The notes below the pieces were generated by a model that saw nothing but the letters and a program-made list of their open reading frames with translations, was not told where the DNA came from and ran no database searches. A stretch of DNA of 64,000 nucleotides from Actinobacillus sp. (GTDB lineage: Bacteria; Pseudomonadota; Gammaproteobacteria; Enterobacterales; Pasteurellaceae), in contig JAHHRA010000004.1 in NCBI GenBank assembly GCA_020026055.1, positions 1 to 64,000 on the forward strand, written 5' to 3'. This document shows, piece by piece, positions 10,401 through 20,241 of this stretch. Numbering within the stretch: the first letter of the stretch is position 1; the number at the start of each line of letters is the position of its first letter. A program made the position numbers and the translations under genes.

Positions 10401-11606
10401 CTATTTTTCGAACAGATATGAACCATTTGCTTGACGAATAAAGCGTATACCATTTGGAAGAGTAAGTTCTCTAATATGACGTGATGGTGTTAATTTTATC
10501 TGAACTTTGTCACCAGCTTTAAGTCTTGTGAAAGGTTTTCCTTGAGCTATTTTTGTCATTGCATTGATGTCAGCTAAAGGCAAACGATTTTCGCGGAAAA
10601 GTTGCATTAATGAAGTACCATGTCGCATTATTAGGATCATACTTTTATTTGGTGTCTTCATTGATTTTGAAGGAGTAGATGCTTTAATTGTTGGCAGTAA
10701 ATGTGCTTTTTCCGCCGCCATAAAAATATCATCATTTTCTAGTAATTCACTTTGGGCATTAACTGATGTTGGTGTAGCAGTACTTTCACCATTAACCATA
10801 TCATCATTTTCTGTTAATTCATTTTGAAGATTAACTGGTGTTGACGTAGTCGTGCTTTCACTATTAATCATATTATCATTTGATCGCACTTCATCACTTA
10901 AGAAAGTATTTGGAGCAAAAATAGGTATACTTAATGCTTCACTACTTATTGTTGCTGTGTTTGTTCCAGTAAGAACTTTGTTAAAATTATCTGCAATAGT
11001 AGTATTTTCTGTGTTATGAGTTGCTAAGCCTGAATTACTAGCAATTTGTAAACTGTCATTATCAAAAGATTGTATGTTACGAGTTTGTGGTTTCAAAAGA
11101 CTTATGATAATTAAAATAATAATGCTCATAATCAGCAATACTAAAGGGCGACGATATTTAGGTGGTAATGCTTGTAAACAACGCCAATTTTCAGGATGTA
11201 GTAATTTTCGTTCTGGATCTAATTGAGAAACTGATGGAGATGTACATTCGATGCTTTCTTCTTTCTGAATAGCATCTTTAATAGTTCCTTCACTATAATC
11301 GTGGAAATGATCGTTTGCAGACCATGTTGGTTTCTCTGCTTTGAGGTAATCAGCTTCTCCAGAGTACGTAATAGAATATTCTCGTAGAAACATATCAGTT
11401 TGTTTAGCTTCTTTGTCATATCCAGAAGCAGATTGAGCATCAATTTCTTGGTTTGCAGATGATTCTTTATCAGTAAACTCCTGTACTTCTTTTTCGGGAT
11501 TATTAAAAACGGATTTATCTTTTACATCATTTATTTGTTTCCGTAATTTATCGTCCTGTGTTGTTGGTGTTGAGATAGGTGGTATATTTGACTCATTGTT
11601 CAACAT
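10401..11606 (-). CDS. oapA: opacity-associated protein A (OapA), LysM-like domain
   Basis: Haemophilus OapA is known for colony opacity and colonisation, and the family shares the C-terminal LysM-like peptidoglycan-binding module with YtfB-type division proteins. The 401 residues consist of an acidic, low-complexity cytoplasmic N-terminus (1-145), one membrane span (RRPLVLLIMSIIILIIISLL, about 152-171), a Thr/Ser-rich linker with a 24-residue tandem repeat, and the OapA/LysM-like end (about 325-401: LFRENRLPLADINAMTKI, LKAGDKVQI). Type II orientation is predicted. It lies beside epmB, as in Haemophilus. Confidence 0.85.
   Translation of the reverse strand: MLNNESNIPPISTPTTQDDKLRKQINDVKDKSVFNNPEKEVQEFTDKESSANQEIDAQSASGYDKEAKQTDMFLREYSITYSGEADYLKAEKPTWSANDHFHDYSEGTIKDAIQKEESIECTSPSVSQLDPERKLLHPENWRCLQALPPKYRRPLVLLIMSIIILIIISLLKPQTRNIQSFDNDSLQIASNSGLATHNTENTTIADNFNKVLTGTNTATISSEALSIPIFAPNTFLSDEVRSNDNMINSESTTTSTPVNLQNELTENDDMVNGESTATPTSVNAQSELLENDDIFMAAEKAHLLPTIKASTPSKSMKTPNKSMILIMRHGTSLMQLFRENRLPLADINAMTKIAQGKPFTRLKAGDKVQIKLTPSRHIRELTLPNGIRFIRQANGSYLFEK
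10728..10871 (-). repeat. 72-nt tandem repeat inside oapA (two copies)
   Basis: Units 10728-10799 and 10800-10871 each encode a 24-residue block (NDNM/NDDM, then xxxESTxTxT, then PVN or SVN, ending ELTE/ELLE) in the periplasmic linker. A third partial unit starts on each side. Copy number could vary in frame. Confidence 0.8.
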
Positions 11607-11683
11607 AGTGATAACCCTTCTTTATTTGAATTAGCATTTAAACTTATTATTTCATTAATTCTAAGGGAAATTGATGATTTTTC

Positions 11684-12682
11684 CTATGAAAATAATCGTT
11701 TATTTTTTTCTCCACCAATTTCACGTGCAAGCTTAGGGACAAGATAGCCAGAAGTCAGAGTTTGTAAATGGTGGTAAATCTGCAATGCTTGTTCATCCGA
11801 AATATAATAATGTGCAGCACCTTCTACTTTATCTAATAGATGCAAATAATAAGGCAAAATCCCTACAGCAAACAGCTTATCGCTTAATTTTTTTAATATT
11901 TCTGCGTTATCATTAATATTTTTTAACAATACTGATTGATTAAGTAAAGTTACACCCACTTTTTTTAATTTCGTCATTGTTAAATAGAGTTTATCGTCAA
12001 TTTCATTTGGATGATTAATATGAGTAACAAGTATAGTTTGCAGAGGTAATGTTTGTAAAAGCATACAAAATTTATCAGTAATGCGACTTGGGATCACTAC
12101 AGGTAGACGAGAGTGAATGCGAAGACGGCGGAGATGTGGGATTTTTGCGAGTTCGTTGAACAAAAATTCAAGCTCTTCATCTTTCGCCATTAATGGATCT
12201 CCTCCCGAGAAAATGACCTCTTCAATTTCGTGATGCTGAGCGATGTACATTAAAGCTTGCTGCCAATTCTCTTTACTTCCTTTATTCTCTGCGTAAGGAA
12301 AATGACGCCGAAAACAGTAGCGACAATTTACTGCACAACTATTTTTTATCATAAATAATAAACGGTTACGATATTTATGTAAAATATTGGGGGCAGGGAA
12401 GTGTTGCTCAGCAAGAGGATCTTTAGAAAAACCGTCTACTTGTAAAAATTCTTGCTCTTGACAGATCACCTGTAAGAACAAAGGATCATTAGGATTGCCT
12501 CGTTCCATTTTGGCTACAAAATGAGGTGGCACTAGCACTGGAAAGAGCTTACGAGCGTGTAAATGTTCAGAAAAATGGTTAATGTCTAGTGCCATTTCTT
12601 CAATGAGTTTAGCGGGATCTTTAATTGCTTGCGAAAGCTCCACAAGCCACTGTTCTTTGGATTGAAATTTTGAATTTTGCAT
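11684..12682 (-). CDS. epmB: EF-P beta-lysylation protein EpmB (lysine 2,3-aminomutase)
   Basis: Radical SAM/PLP enzyme that converts (S)-alpha-lysine to (R)-beta-lysine, which EpmA then attaches to elongation factor P. The 332-residue product has the iron-sulfur ligands Cys116, Cys120, Cys123 in CAVNCRYCFRR, the SGGDPL motif after it, and PKLAREIGGEK near the C-terminus with the PLP lysine. EpmA and EF-P are not in this window; the third-step hydroxylase EpmC is a pseudogene at 51400. Preceded by an 11-nt inverted repeat region and the glyS remnant. Confidence 0.93.
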   Translation of the reverse strand: MQNSKFQSKEQWLVELSQAIKDPAKLIEEMALDINHFSEHLHARKLFPVLVPPHFVAKMERGNPNDPLFLQVICQEQEFLQVDGFSKDPLAEQHFPAPNILHKYRNRLLFMIKNSCAVNCRYCFRRHFPYAENKGSKENWQQALMYIAQHHEIEEVIFSGGDPLMAKDEELEFLFNELAKIPHLRRLRIHSRLPVVIPSRITDKFCMLLQTLPLQTILVTHINHPNEIDDKLYLTMTKLKKVGVTLLNQSVLLKNINDNAEILKKLSDKLFAVGILPYYLHLLDKVEGAAHYYISDEQALQIYHHLQTLTSGYLVPKLAREIGGEKNKRLFS

Positions 12683-12842
12683 ATCGTTGAACCTAATTTA
12701 TGCCTCGAAATGAAATAACGTTACTTAGAAGAGTCTTTAAGGCATAATTAAATTTTTTATTCTACAACTTATTTTCGAAACTTATGAATAATTTCTCTTT
12801 GAATTTTAATTCAAAGAAAATTTAGACTAAATTAAATCGTCT

Positions 12843-13215
12843 TAGTAAATTCATACATTGTATTAGTCATCAAAATATTTTAAGAACAATCGCACTCGTT
12901 TAGCTACAAGATCGCCCTCAATTTCGGTCGTAATTTTCCCTGTCAAATCTTCAATTATGAATAGATTTATCGTCGTGCTAAGTTGTAGTCAGAAAAGCAC
13001 AGTTTAGGAGCAGTATCAAGCGGAAGTCTTAAATTTTATTGGAAAAATTTAGTATCAGCAATAGAAGCACAATTTTTTCATTCCAGCGATGCTCACTACT
13101 GGATCTGCAAGTTTGATGTTAGCAACAAAAATAAAAGGCAGTAATAATTTGCTATTTTTAGCGTAAATAGAAAGATACTTTTAATTACTCTTCACTATGT
13201 AAACCAAAGTGTTAC
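12843..13215 (-). pseudogene. decayed fragment of glyS (glycyl-tRNA synthetase beta)
   Basis: The sequence aligns co-linearly with the interior of the intact glyS at about 16918-17313, in the same orientation. Matching landmarks are the TAAATTCA..GTCATCAAA start, the CGTTTAGCT / ATCGCC.TCAATTTCGG segment, GAAAAGCAC, TCATTCCAGC and the TGTAAACCAAAG end. In the last 69 ungapped positions I count about 49 identities by eye. Most differences replace G or C with A or T, and indels destroy every frame. No other part of glyS is visible. It looks like an old partial duplication drifting to AT; origin from a foreign glyS is also possible. Confidence 0.8.
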
Positions 13216-13320
13216 AAGTAATTATCATATTTAAATTTTTCTAAGTTTGTTTATAAAGTACAAACAGTAAAATTAATTATTTGGTAGCGTGTTAAATTTT
13301 TTAGAAAAATTTAACTGCTT

Positions 13321-13346
13321 CTTAAGATTTCATTAAGATTTATAAT
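13321..13346 (+). promoter_or_regulatory. QseB/PmrA-type direct repeat overlapping the -35 of ygiW-qseBC
   Basis: CTTAAG-N5-ATTAAG (13321-13337) directly precedes TATAAT (13341-13346). OmpR-family regulators of the PmrA/QseB group bind YTTAAK-N5-YTTAAK, so autoactivation of the operon by QseB is likely. A real -35 hexamer is missing, as expected for an activator-dependent promoter. Confidence 0.55.
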
Positions 13347-13437
13347 ATTTAATATATAAACGTAAGGAAATGAGATATTCTCTAATCTTACAATCTGTTA
13401 CTCACTTTAATTATTTGATATAAACTAGGAACAAATC

Positions 13438-13851
13438 ATGAAAAAAATCGTTTTAGCAGCTATTGTTGCTTTATCTTTATCTACAGTCGCTTTTGCTGGT
13501 CATAAACATCATTACGATAATTGCAATGGATGCCAAAGTGGATACCAAAACACATATCAAGGTGGTTTCCAAGGCGGTTTTCAATCCCCACAAATTACTG
13601 TTAAACAAGCTTTATCAGCAAAAGATAACACAATGGTAACCCTAGTAGGCACACTTACTCAACAAATTGGCAAAGATTCCTACATTTTCAGTGATGGCAC
13701 TGGAGAAATTAAAGTAGAAATTAACAAACGTTTGTGGAATGGGTTAAGTATTACTCCTAAAGATAAAGTCCGTATTTATGGAAAAGTTGATAATGAAACT
13801 TTTGATTTTGATCGTATTGAAATTGATGTGATCAGCATTGAAAAAATCTAA
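13438..13851 (+). CDS. ygiW: YgiW/YdeI-type periplasmic OB-fold stress protein
   Basis: Secreted single-domain OB-fold protein of the BOF family; related proteins affect tolerance to peroxide, cationic peptides and signalling by QseBC. Signal peptide MKKIVLAAIVALSLSTVAFA with cleavage after residue 20. Unusually, the mature N-terminus carries a His/Cys cluster (HKHHYDNCNGCQ) and a Gln/Gly/Phe-rich tract (about residues 21-48) before the OB domain (ITVKQALSAKDNTMVTLVGTL onward). A terminator separates it from qseB, so it should be the most abundant product of the operon. Confidence 0.85.
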   Translation: MKKIVLAAIVALSLSTVAFAGHKHHYDNCNGCQSGYQNTYQGGFQGGFQSPQITVKQALSAKDNTMVTLVGTLTQQIGKDSYIFSDGTGEIKVEINKRLWNGLSITPKDKVRIYGKVDNETFDFDRIEIDVISIEKI

Positions 13852-13867
13852 ACATTAACTTAAGTTA

Positions 13868-13899
13868 AAATGGTAGGTACAAAACCTACCATTTTTTTT
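13868..13899 (+). terminator. terminator between ygiW and qseB
   Basis: TGGTAGGT / ACCTACCA stem, ACAAA-type loop, eight T residues. It lies 40 nt before qseB, so qseBC is expressed by partial read-through or from a weak promoter in the short gap. Confidence 0.85.
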
Positions 13900-13939
13900 A
13901 ATTTATACTTTAACTTCGATAAAAATTAACGGAAAGATT

Positions 13940-14608
13940 ATGCGAATTCTATTAATTGAAGATGATGCTTTAATCGGCAACGGATTACAGATTGGGTTAT
14001 CTAAATTGGGTTTCTTAGTAGATTGGTTTAGCGATGGCGAGAGCGGGGCGAAGGCTTTGCTGGCGGTGCCTTATGACGCAGTTGTCTTGGATTTGACGCT
14101 GCCAAAATTGGATGGAATTTTTATTCTAAAACAGTGGCGTGAACAGCATCAAGATGTGCCAGTTTTAATTTTGACCGCACGAGATAGTATTGAAGAGCGC
14201 GTCAAAGGGCTACAATCTGGTGCCGATGACTATCTTTGCAAGCCTTTTGCTTTAGCGGAAGTAGTAGCACGCCTGCAGGCTTTAATTCGTCGTCGCTATG
14301 GGCAATTAAACCCCATTATCGAATATGGTGCAGTCAAACTTGATCCCTCTCAACGAAAAGCGTGGTTAAATAATCAAGAGATCATTTTAACAGGTAGAGA
14401 ATATAGCTTACTGGAATTGTTTATGCTGAATAAAGAACGAGTACTTTCCCGTGAAACGATTGAGGAAAAACTCGTGAACTGGGATGAAGAGCTAAGCCAA
14501 CGAGCGTTGGACGTGCATATTTACAATTTACGTCAAAAACTGGGTAAACAATTTATCCGCACTGTGCATGGTGTAGGATATGCTTTAGGACAAATTAATG
14601 AAAAATAA
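13940..14608 (+). CDS. qseB: response regulator QseB
   Basis: OmpR/PhoB-family regulator. Receiver domain 1-115 with phosphoacceptor Asp51 ([13 protein letters not shown]), Thr/Lys switch residues in LTARDS and CKPFA; winged-helix DNA-binding domain about 125-220 ending [12 protein letters not shown]. 222 residues, normal length. Overlaps qseC by 11 nt. Assignment to QseB rather than PmrA rests on the ygiW neighbour; the two subfamilies are close and bind similar sites. Confidence 0.88.
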   Translation: MRILLIEDDALIGNGLQIGLSKLGFLVDWFSDGESGAKALLAVPYDAVVLDLTLPKLDGIFILKQWREQHQDVPVLILTARDSIEERVKGLQSGADDYLCKPFALAEVVARLQALIRRRYGQLNPIIEYGAVKLDPSQRKAWLNNQEIILTGREYSLLELFMLNKERVLSRETIEEKLVNWDEELSQRALDVHIYNLRQKLGKQFIRTVHGVGYALGQINEK

Positions 14609-15950
14609 ACGACTTAGTATTCGCCTTTTAATCGGCTTAGCTTCAACAGCACTATGCGTGTGGTGTGGCGTCACTATCGTTGCTTGGAATATTGTTAAAA
14701 AAGAAGTGAAAGAAGTGTTTGATGCACAACAAGTTTTATTTGCACAACGCCTAGCAACTTCCGATTTGCACGATTTATTGGATCATCATGGGAAATCAAT
14801 ACCCAGTAGAGTTAAAGCTTCAAAACGGCATTATGATGATGACGCCTTAGCTTTTGCTATTTTTTCTGCTCAAGGGGAAAAACTGTTCACAGATGGACAT
14901 AATGGCGATAAATTTATTTTCGAACATAAATTTGGCTTTAGCCAAGGACATATTTTAGATGATGATGAAAAGTGGCGGATTTATTGGCTACCTGTTCAAC
15001 ACGGCAAATTCATTATCGCAGTAGGGCAAGAACTTGAATATCGTGAAAAGTTGGTAAACAAAATGGTTTTCAAACAAACTAGTATTTGGTGTGCGGGCTT
15101 ACCAATTTTATTAGTAGTGGCTTTTGTAGTGTTTTATCAAGCTTTAACGCCAATTCGTCGCTTAAGCCAAAATGTACAAACTCGCCAAGCAGGCGATGTT
15201 TCGTTGTTATCTACTACAAATATTCCCGCAGAAATCTTGCCTTTAGTCAACAATCTAAATCAATTTTTCGCTCGTATAGGCGAACAATTAGAACGGGAAC
15301 GGCGATTTGTTTCTGATGCCGCCCACGAACTATGCACTCCTTTAACTGCTCTTCGTATTCAGGCAGAAGTAGCACAACTTGCTGACAATGATCCCAAAAC
15401 GCGCGATGAGGCATTGAATAATCTCACTAAAGGCATTGACCGCACCACGCAACTCATCAAGCAATTGCTCACGCTTTCACGCATTGAAAATTTTAAAGAA
15501 TTAGAAGACGTGGTGCCCATTCATTGGTCAGAATTAGTCATTTCCGCTATCAGCGACCTATACGGAGAAGCACAAAAACGGCAAATGAATTTGGTCTTTG
15601 ATAACCAAGGTGAGCCAAAAATACGCCAAGGGCAGCCGCTGTTGCTGACTCAAATGTTGCATAATTTAATTTATAACGCCATTAAGTATTGCCCTGTGGG
15701 GGCGGAAATTAAAGTCATGCTTACGCCAGCACGGCTCATTATTGAAGACAATGGCGAAGGCGTTCCGCCAGAGGAACTCAATAAGTTGGGACAGCGTTTT
15801 TATCGTATTGCGGGGCAAAATGAAAAAGGTAGCGGCTTGGGATTATCTATCGTGACAAGAATTGCCGAGCTTCACCATTACCGATTTCGGTTAGAAAATG
15901 TCGTGAAAAATGGCGAAATTCACGGCTTGCGTGCCATGATTGAATTTTAA
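14598..15950 (+). CDS. qseC: sensor histidine kinase QseC
   Basis: Inner-membrane kinase partner of QseB. Two membrane spans (about residues 12-34 and 160-180) flank a periplasmic sensor domain with an acidic stretch (HYDDDALAF); then HAMP, a dimerisation domain with phospho-His243 in [11 protein letters not shown], and a HATPase with N box ([11 protein letters not shown]), DNGEGVP and GSGLGLSIV. 450 residues, normal size. The HELCTPL box differs from the commonest HELRSPL but keeps His, Glu and Pro. Ends 67 nt before a full dyad element, facing glyS. Confidence 0.9.
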   Translation: MKNKRLSIRLLIGLASTALCVWCGVTIVAWNIVKKEVKEVFDAQQVLFAQRLATSDLHDLLDHHGKSIPSRVKASKRHYDDDALAFAIFSAQGEKLFTDGHNGDKFIFEHKFGFSQGHILDDDEKWRIYWLPVQHGKFIIAVGQELEYREKLVNKMVFKQTSIWCAGLPILLVVAFVVFYQALTPIRRLSQNVQTRQAGDVSLLSTTNIPAEILPLVNNLNQFFARIGEQLERERRFVSDAAHELCTPLTALRIQAEVAQLADNDPKTRDEALNNLTKGIDRTTQLIKQLLTLSRIENFKELEDVVPIHWSELVISAISDLYGEAQKRQMNLVFDNQGEPKIRQGQPLLLTQMLHNLIYNAIKYCPVGAEIKVMLTPARLIIEDNGEGVPPEELNKLGQRFYRIAGQNEKGSGLGLSIVTRIAELHHYRFRLENVVKNGEIHGLRAMIEF

Positions 15951-16017
15951 AATGGGAAATTTTGATTGGAAGAAATAAAGAAAATCTGAATAGATTGAAA
16001 AGAAATTGAGAAGAATT

Positions 16018-16061
16018 TACGCCCCGATTTTCGGAAAAATTTTCCAAAAATCGGGGCGTAA
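16018..16061. repeat. dyad element, best full copy (between qseC and glyS)
   Basis: Near-perfect 43-nt palindrome: TACGCCCCGATTTTCGG, core AAAAATTTT, and the mirrored CCAAAAATCGGGGCGTA. It lies in a convergent gap and starts about 7 nt after the glyS stop on the minus strand, so it can act as 3' element for both genes. Confidence 0.85.
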
Positions 16062-16068
16062 TTTTAGG

Positions 16069-18135
16069 TTATTGCAAAAGCGAGATATCCGCGACTTGTA
16101 AGAATAAAGCTTGTAAGGCGGACAAAATAGCTTGGCGGTTTTGACGAAGTTTTAGGTCATCAACATTAACCATCACTTGCTCAAAAAAACGATCAACTGG
16201 CGATTGAAGTTGTGCAAGTGTGGACAATACCGCTTGGTAATCGCCTTTTTGGATAAGGGGCTGCAATATGCTTTGCTGCGCCACCACCTCTTTTGCCAAA
16301 GCAATTTCCGCGTCTTCCACACACAAACTGAGATCAATTGAAGGCAATGCACCGTCCACTTTCGCGAGAATGTTGCTCACGCGCTTATTCGCAGCCGCAA
16401 GCGCTTCGGAAGCGGCTAATTGCTTAAAGGCGGCAACGGCACGCACTCGTGCATCAAAATCGGCGGGACGAGTTGGGCGACGTGCTAGCACAGCTTGGAT
16501 GACGTCGACACTCACGCCAGCTTCTTGATACCATGCTCGAAAACGACCGAGCATAAAATCAACCACATCTTTGACGACGTTGACATTAGTTAATTTATCG
16601 CCAAACAATGCCACGCTCTGTTCGGTGAGGCTTTGTAAATCAAGCGGTAATTTTTTCTCCACAATAATGCGAAGCACACCGAGTGCGGCGCGGCGAAGCG
16701 CGAACGGGTCTTTATCCCCTTTCGGCAATTGCCCAATGCCAAAAATGCCCGCAAGGGTGTCCATTTTATCGGCTAAGGCAACGGCACAGGCAACCTTTGA
16801 AGTCGGCAAACTGTCGCCAGCAAAACGCGGCATATATTGCTCATTCAAAGCGACGGCGACTTCTTCGTCTTCCCCGCTAGCACGGGCGTAATGCATGCCC
16901 ATTACGCCTTGGGTATCGGTAAATTCAAACACCATGTTGGTCATCAAATCACATTTTGAGAGCAATCCTGCACGTTTAGCTTTAACAGGATCGCCGCCAA
17001 TTTCGGCTGCAATTTTCCCTGCTAGCGTTTCAATACGCGCGGATTTATCACGTAAAGTGCCAAGCTGTTGTTGGAAAAGCACGGTTTCGAGCCGTTCAAG
17101 ATTGGCTTCGAGTGGTTGTTTTAAATCTTGTTGGAAGAAAAATTCAGCGTCAGCAAGGCGTGGTCGTACGACCTTTTCATTTCCAGCAATAATCATGGCT
17201 GGATTTTCGGGATGAATGTTGGAAACAAAGATGAAATGCGGTAGCAATTTGCCATTCTTGTCGTATACAGGAAAATATTTTTGGTCGCCTTTCATGGTGT
17301 AAACCAAAGCTTCGGCGGGCACTTTCAAAAAACGTGCTTCGAAATTGGCAGTCAAAACATTCGGATATTCCACGAGGGCGGTCACTTCTTCGAGCAAATC
17401 GTCTTGAATATCCGCCACGCCGCCCATTTCTTGAGCCTTGGCCTGTGCTTTTTCCAAAATTAAGACCTTACGTTCAGCGAAATCGGCATACACCGCACCG
17501 CGTTCTTTGAGAATTTGCGGATATTGATCAGCGTGTTGAATTTCAAAACAGGCTTCCCCAAGAAAACGATGACCACGAATTTTGCGGTCAGATTTCACGC
17601 CCAAAATTTCGCCAGAAATTACTTCATCGCCATAAAGCATGGTGACGGTATGCACAGGTCGCACGAATTGCACATTTTTATCGCCCCAGTGCATTGTTTT
17701 TGGAATAGGTAACGCGCTCAAGCTATCAGCGACGAGCTGAGGCAACAACGCCTGCACAGCTTGCCCTTCTACCTTCGCGCGATAACACAACCATTCGCCT
17801 TTATCCGTTTTGACGCGTTCTGCTTGCGCCACTTCAATGCCACACCCTTTTGCCCAACCAAGTGCAGCTGGCGTCGGGCAACCATTGGCATCAAAGGCTG
17901 CAGTCACAGCGGGACCACGTTTTTCAACCATTTTGCTAGGCTGCTGTTCCGCCAAGCCTAACACTTTCACGGCGAGACGACGTGGGCTTGCGAACCATTC
18001 AACCTTGTCAAAGCTCAAATCCGCTTGCTTTAACCCCGTCTCCACATTCTGTGCAAACGCCATTGCTAATTTTTTCAACGCCTTAGGAGGCAATTCTTCA
18101 GTACCGATCTCGGTGAGAAATGTTTTTGTTGTCAT
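16069..18135 (-). CDS. glyS: glycine--tRNA ligase beta subunit
   Basis: Beta subunit of the alpha2beta2 glycyl-tRNA synthetase; binds tRNA-Gly and is needed for charging. The 688-residue protein begins [20 protein letters not shown] and has the central HD-like region ([40 protein letters not shown]) and a C-terminal anticodon-binding-like domain. Start follows AAGGAA; it lies 14 nt after glyQ. Visibly less AT-rich than its neighbours. A decayed partial copy of its interior sits at 12843-13215. Confidence 0.96.
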   Translation of the reverse strand: MTTKTFLTEIGTEELPPKALKKLAMAFAQNVETGLKQADLSFDKVEWFASPRRLAVKVLGLAEQQPSKMVEKRGPAVTAAFDANGCPTPAALGWAKGCGIEVAQAERVKTDKGEWLCYRAKVEGQAVQALLPQLVADSLSALPIPKTMHWGDKNVQFVRPVHTVTMLYGDEVISGEILGVKSDRKIRGHRFLGEACFEIQHADQYPQILKERGAVYADFAERKVLILEKAQAKAQEMGGVADIQDDLLEEVTALVEYPNVLTANFEARFLKVPAEALVYTMKGDQKYFPVYDKNGKLLPHFIFVSNIHPENPAMIIAGNEKVVRPRLADAEFFFQQDLKQPLEANLERLETVLFQQQLGTLRDKSARIETLAGKIAAEIGGDPVKAKRAGLLSKCDLMTNMVFEFTDTQGVMGMHYARASGEDEEVAVALNEQYMPRFAGDSLPTSKVACAVALADKMDTLAGIFGIGQLPKGDKDPFALRRAALGVLRIIVEKKLPLDLQSLTEQSVALFGDKLTNVNVVKDVVDFMLGRFRAWYQEAGVSVDVIQAVLARRPTRPADFDARVRAVAAFKQLAASEALAAANKRVSNILAKVDGALPSIDLSLCVEDAEIALAKEVVAQQSILQPLIQKGDYQAVLSTLAQLQSPVDRFFEQVMVNVDDLKLRQNRQAILSALQALFLQVADISLLQ

Positions 18136-18149
18136 AAAATATTCCTTAA

Positions 18150-19073
18150 CTATTTTTTACATCCTGGAAAACCCAAGGCTTCGCGGCTGGCGTAGTAGGC
18201 TTCGGCGACGGCTTTAGTGAGGGTGCGAATGCGGAGGATGTAACGTTGGCGTTCGGTGACGGAAATGGCTTTACGTGCATCTAGTAAGTTGAAGCTGTGA
18301 GCAGCTTTGAGAATGCGTTCGTAAGCCGGTAAAGGAAGTGGTTTTTCAAGCTGCAAGAGTGTTTGTGCTTCTTTTTCGTATTGGTCGAAACATTGGAACA
18401 AAAAATCGACGTCGGCGTATTCAAAATTGTAAGTGGATTGTTCGACTTCATTTTGATGAAAAACATCGCCATAGGTGGTTTTGCCTAAATTGCCATCTGA
18501 CCAAACTAAATCGTAGACGCTGTCAACGCCTTGGATATACATCGCCAGACGTTCTAAGCCATAAGTAATTTCTCCTGTAACAGGGCGGCATTCCAAGCCA
18601 CCAACTTGTTGGAAATAGGTAAATTGTGAAACTTCCATGCCGTTTAACCAGACTTCCCAGCCCAAGCCCCATGCGCCTAAAGTTGGATTTTCCCAGTTGT
18701 CTTCGACAAAACGAATATCATTTTGCGTTGGGTCGAAACCGAGCATTTTGAGGCTATTTAAGTAAAGCTCTTGGATATTGTCAGGTGAGGGTTTGATGAC
18801 GACTTGGAATTGATAATAGTGCTGCAGGCGATTCGGATTTTCGCCATAGCGCCCGTCAGTCGGGCGACGTGAGGGTTGCACATAAGCAAATGCCATAGGT
18901 TCAGGTCCTAAAGCACGTAAACAAGTCATTGGGTGCGATGTGCCTGCACCGACTTCCATATCAAAAGGCTGTACGATGGTGCAACCTTGCACCGCCCAGT
19001 ATTCTTGTAAGGCTAAAATCATGCCTTGGAAAGTTTTAACATTGAAATGCGTTTTAAATTCTGGAGTGTTCAT
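18150..19073 (-). CDS. glyQ: glycine--tRNA ligase alpha subunit
   Basis: Catalytic subunit (class II core) that makes glycyl-adenylate. About 307 residues with [14 protein letters not shown], the motif 2 region [17 protein letters not shown], and [18 protein letters not shown] chose the ATG at 19073; a TTG two codons upstream is also in frame, but neither has a good Shine-Dalgarno. Forms an operon with glyS. The 420-nt region upstream holds a dyad half-element and the nfsB terminator, and I see no T-box, in line with Gram-negative practice. Confidence 0.94.
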   Translation of the reverse strand: MNTPEFKTHFNVKTFQGMILALQEYWAVQGCTIVQPFDMEVGAGTSHPMTCLRALGPEPMAFAYVQPSRRPTDGRYGENPNRLQHYYQFQVVIKPSPDNIQELYLNSLKMLGFDPTQNDIRFVEDNWENPTLGAWGLGWEVWLNGMEVSQFTYFQQVGGLECRPVTGEITYGLERLAMYIQGVDSVYDLVWSDGNLGKTTYGDVFHQNEVEQSTYNFEYADVDFLFQCFDQYEKEAQTLLQLEKPLPLPAYERILKAAHSFNLLDARKAISVTERQRYILRIRTLTKAVAEAYYASREALGFPGCKK

Positions 19074-19170
19074 ATGCAATACTTTTGTTAATAAAAAATG
19101 TGAGCAATTATAAAGGAAAAACAGTAAAAAACCGAGAGATGGAAAGATGAATATTTTTTAATTGATCAAG

Positions 19171-19204
19171 TTGGGAAAATTTTCTTGATTTTGCCTGCGT
19201 GAAA
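19171..19204. repeat. dyad element, right half (between nfsB and glyQ)
   Basis: GGGAAAATTTTCTTGATTTT then GCCTGCGTGAA; reverse complement gives the family arm TTCACGC..GCAAAATC..GAAAATTTTC. Left arm not recognisable. The rest of 19080-19432 is AT-rich with no gene seen. Confidence 0.65.
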
Positions 19205-19432
19205 AAAGCTTAAAAAACAATTTGTCTTTTTGAATTTGCTTATAAACTACTTCAGTTTTGTCTAAATTTAATTTTATTAAGGTAATTAATATTAAAAAAT
19301 TACGATTCTTTGGTAAGAAAATTTTTCTCAATTTTGCTCATAAATTTTGAGTAAAACGACTTTGGTGATGTAAAGTTGAACGAGTTTCAACAGATTTTGA
19401 TTTTATAAATTTTTATTAAGCAAGGAAAAACA

Positions 19433-19476
19433 GCACTAGATTACTTTCTGGTACAAACAAGAAAATAATCTAGTGC
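19433..19476 (-). terminator. terminator of the nitroreductase gene
   Basis: GCACTAGATTA / TAATCTAGTGC outer stem with a second inner stem (TTTCT/AGAAA); on the minus strand it is followed by TGTTTTT. Confidence 0.75.
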
Positions 19477-19498
19477 GTTATAACGAAGAAACAAGATA

Positions 19499-20152
19499 CT
19501 AAAATGTAGTAAAAATATCTTCTAAAGCAAATCTAGACTTTGGTAGCGTTTTGTTGAAGTCGTCAGCTGTGCTGTAGCCCAAGGCAACGATGACTAGGGG
19601 TTCTAGATTCTTTTCTTTTAAATTTAGTACTTGAGATAAAACATCTTTATCAAAACCTTCAATTGGCAAGCTGTCAATGTTCATATCGGCGGCGGCTAAT
19701 AAGAATTGTCCAAGATTTAAATAAATTTGATAACTTGCCCAAGATTTAAGATCTTTGATGACGTTAGCGTGTTGGTCAATAAACCAGTTTCGTACTTCTT
19801 TAGCACGTTGCATCACGGCTTCATCAGTGTAGCGTCCGTCTGCAAGCTCTTTGCGAGCTAAAGTATCAAAATGAGTGTCGTTTAAATTTGTTTTTAAGCA
19901 GAAGATAAAAATATTTGAAGCTTCAAGGATTTTTTTAGTGTTGAACTTAAAAAATCCTTCCGTGCTTTGTGTAACTAATGTTTTGCCAGCATCACTATCA
20001 GTCATTAAAAGATGCCAAGGTTGACAGTTCACACTTGAAGGACTAATGCGGATAATTTCTTTTAAAGCTTGAAGTTGTTCAGTTGGTATTTTACGAGTTG
20101 GATCAAAATGTTTGCAAGAATAGCGACGTTGTGCACTTTTTAAAATAGACAT
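19499..20152 (-). CDS. nfsB: oxygen-insensitive NAD(P)H nitroreductase, NfsB family
   Basis: FMN-dependent reductase of nitroaromatics and quinones, cytoplasmic homodimer. 217 residues, normal length, with RRYSCKHFD (FMN phosphate contact), SPSSVNCQPWH and the late GFD...LPKSRFALED end, all as in E. coli NfsB; ADGRY and YLNLGQFLLAAADM also align. Single gene with its own terminator; start follows AAGGAG. Confidence 0.9.
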   Translation of the reverse strand: MSILKSAQRRYSCKHFDPTRKIPTEQLQALKEIIRISPSSVNCQPWHLLMTDSDAGKTLVTQSTEGFFKFNTKKILEASNIFIFCLKTNLNDTHFDTLARKELADGRYTDEAVMQRAKEVRNWFIDQHANVIKDLKSWASYQIYLNLGQFLLAAADMNIDSLPIEGFDKDVLSQVLNLKEKNLEPLVIVALGYSTADDFNKTLPKSRFALEDIFTTF

Positions 20153-20241
20153 AATTAACTCCTTGTTATTTAATGAATTTCTAACATATAGAAGAAATAA
20201 CTTCTTATTGTAATCTATGCAAAATAAAAAGCCAGTATGGG

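Noticed and set aside
16268..17961. Several long open frames on the plus strand opposite glyS
   Set aside because: They are antisense shadows of a well-conserved gene in a less AT-rich region and show no family resemblance or ribosome sites.
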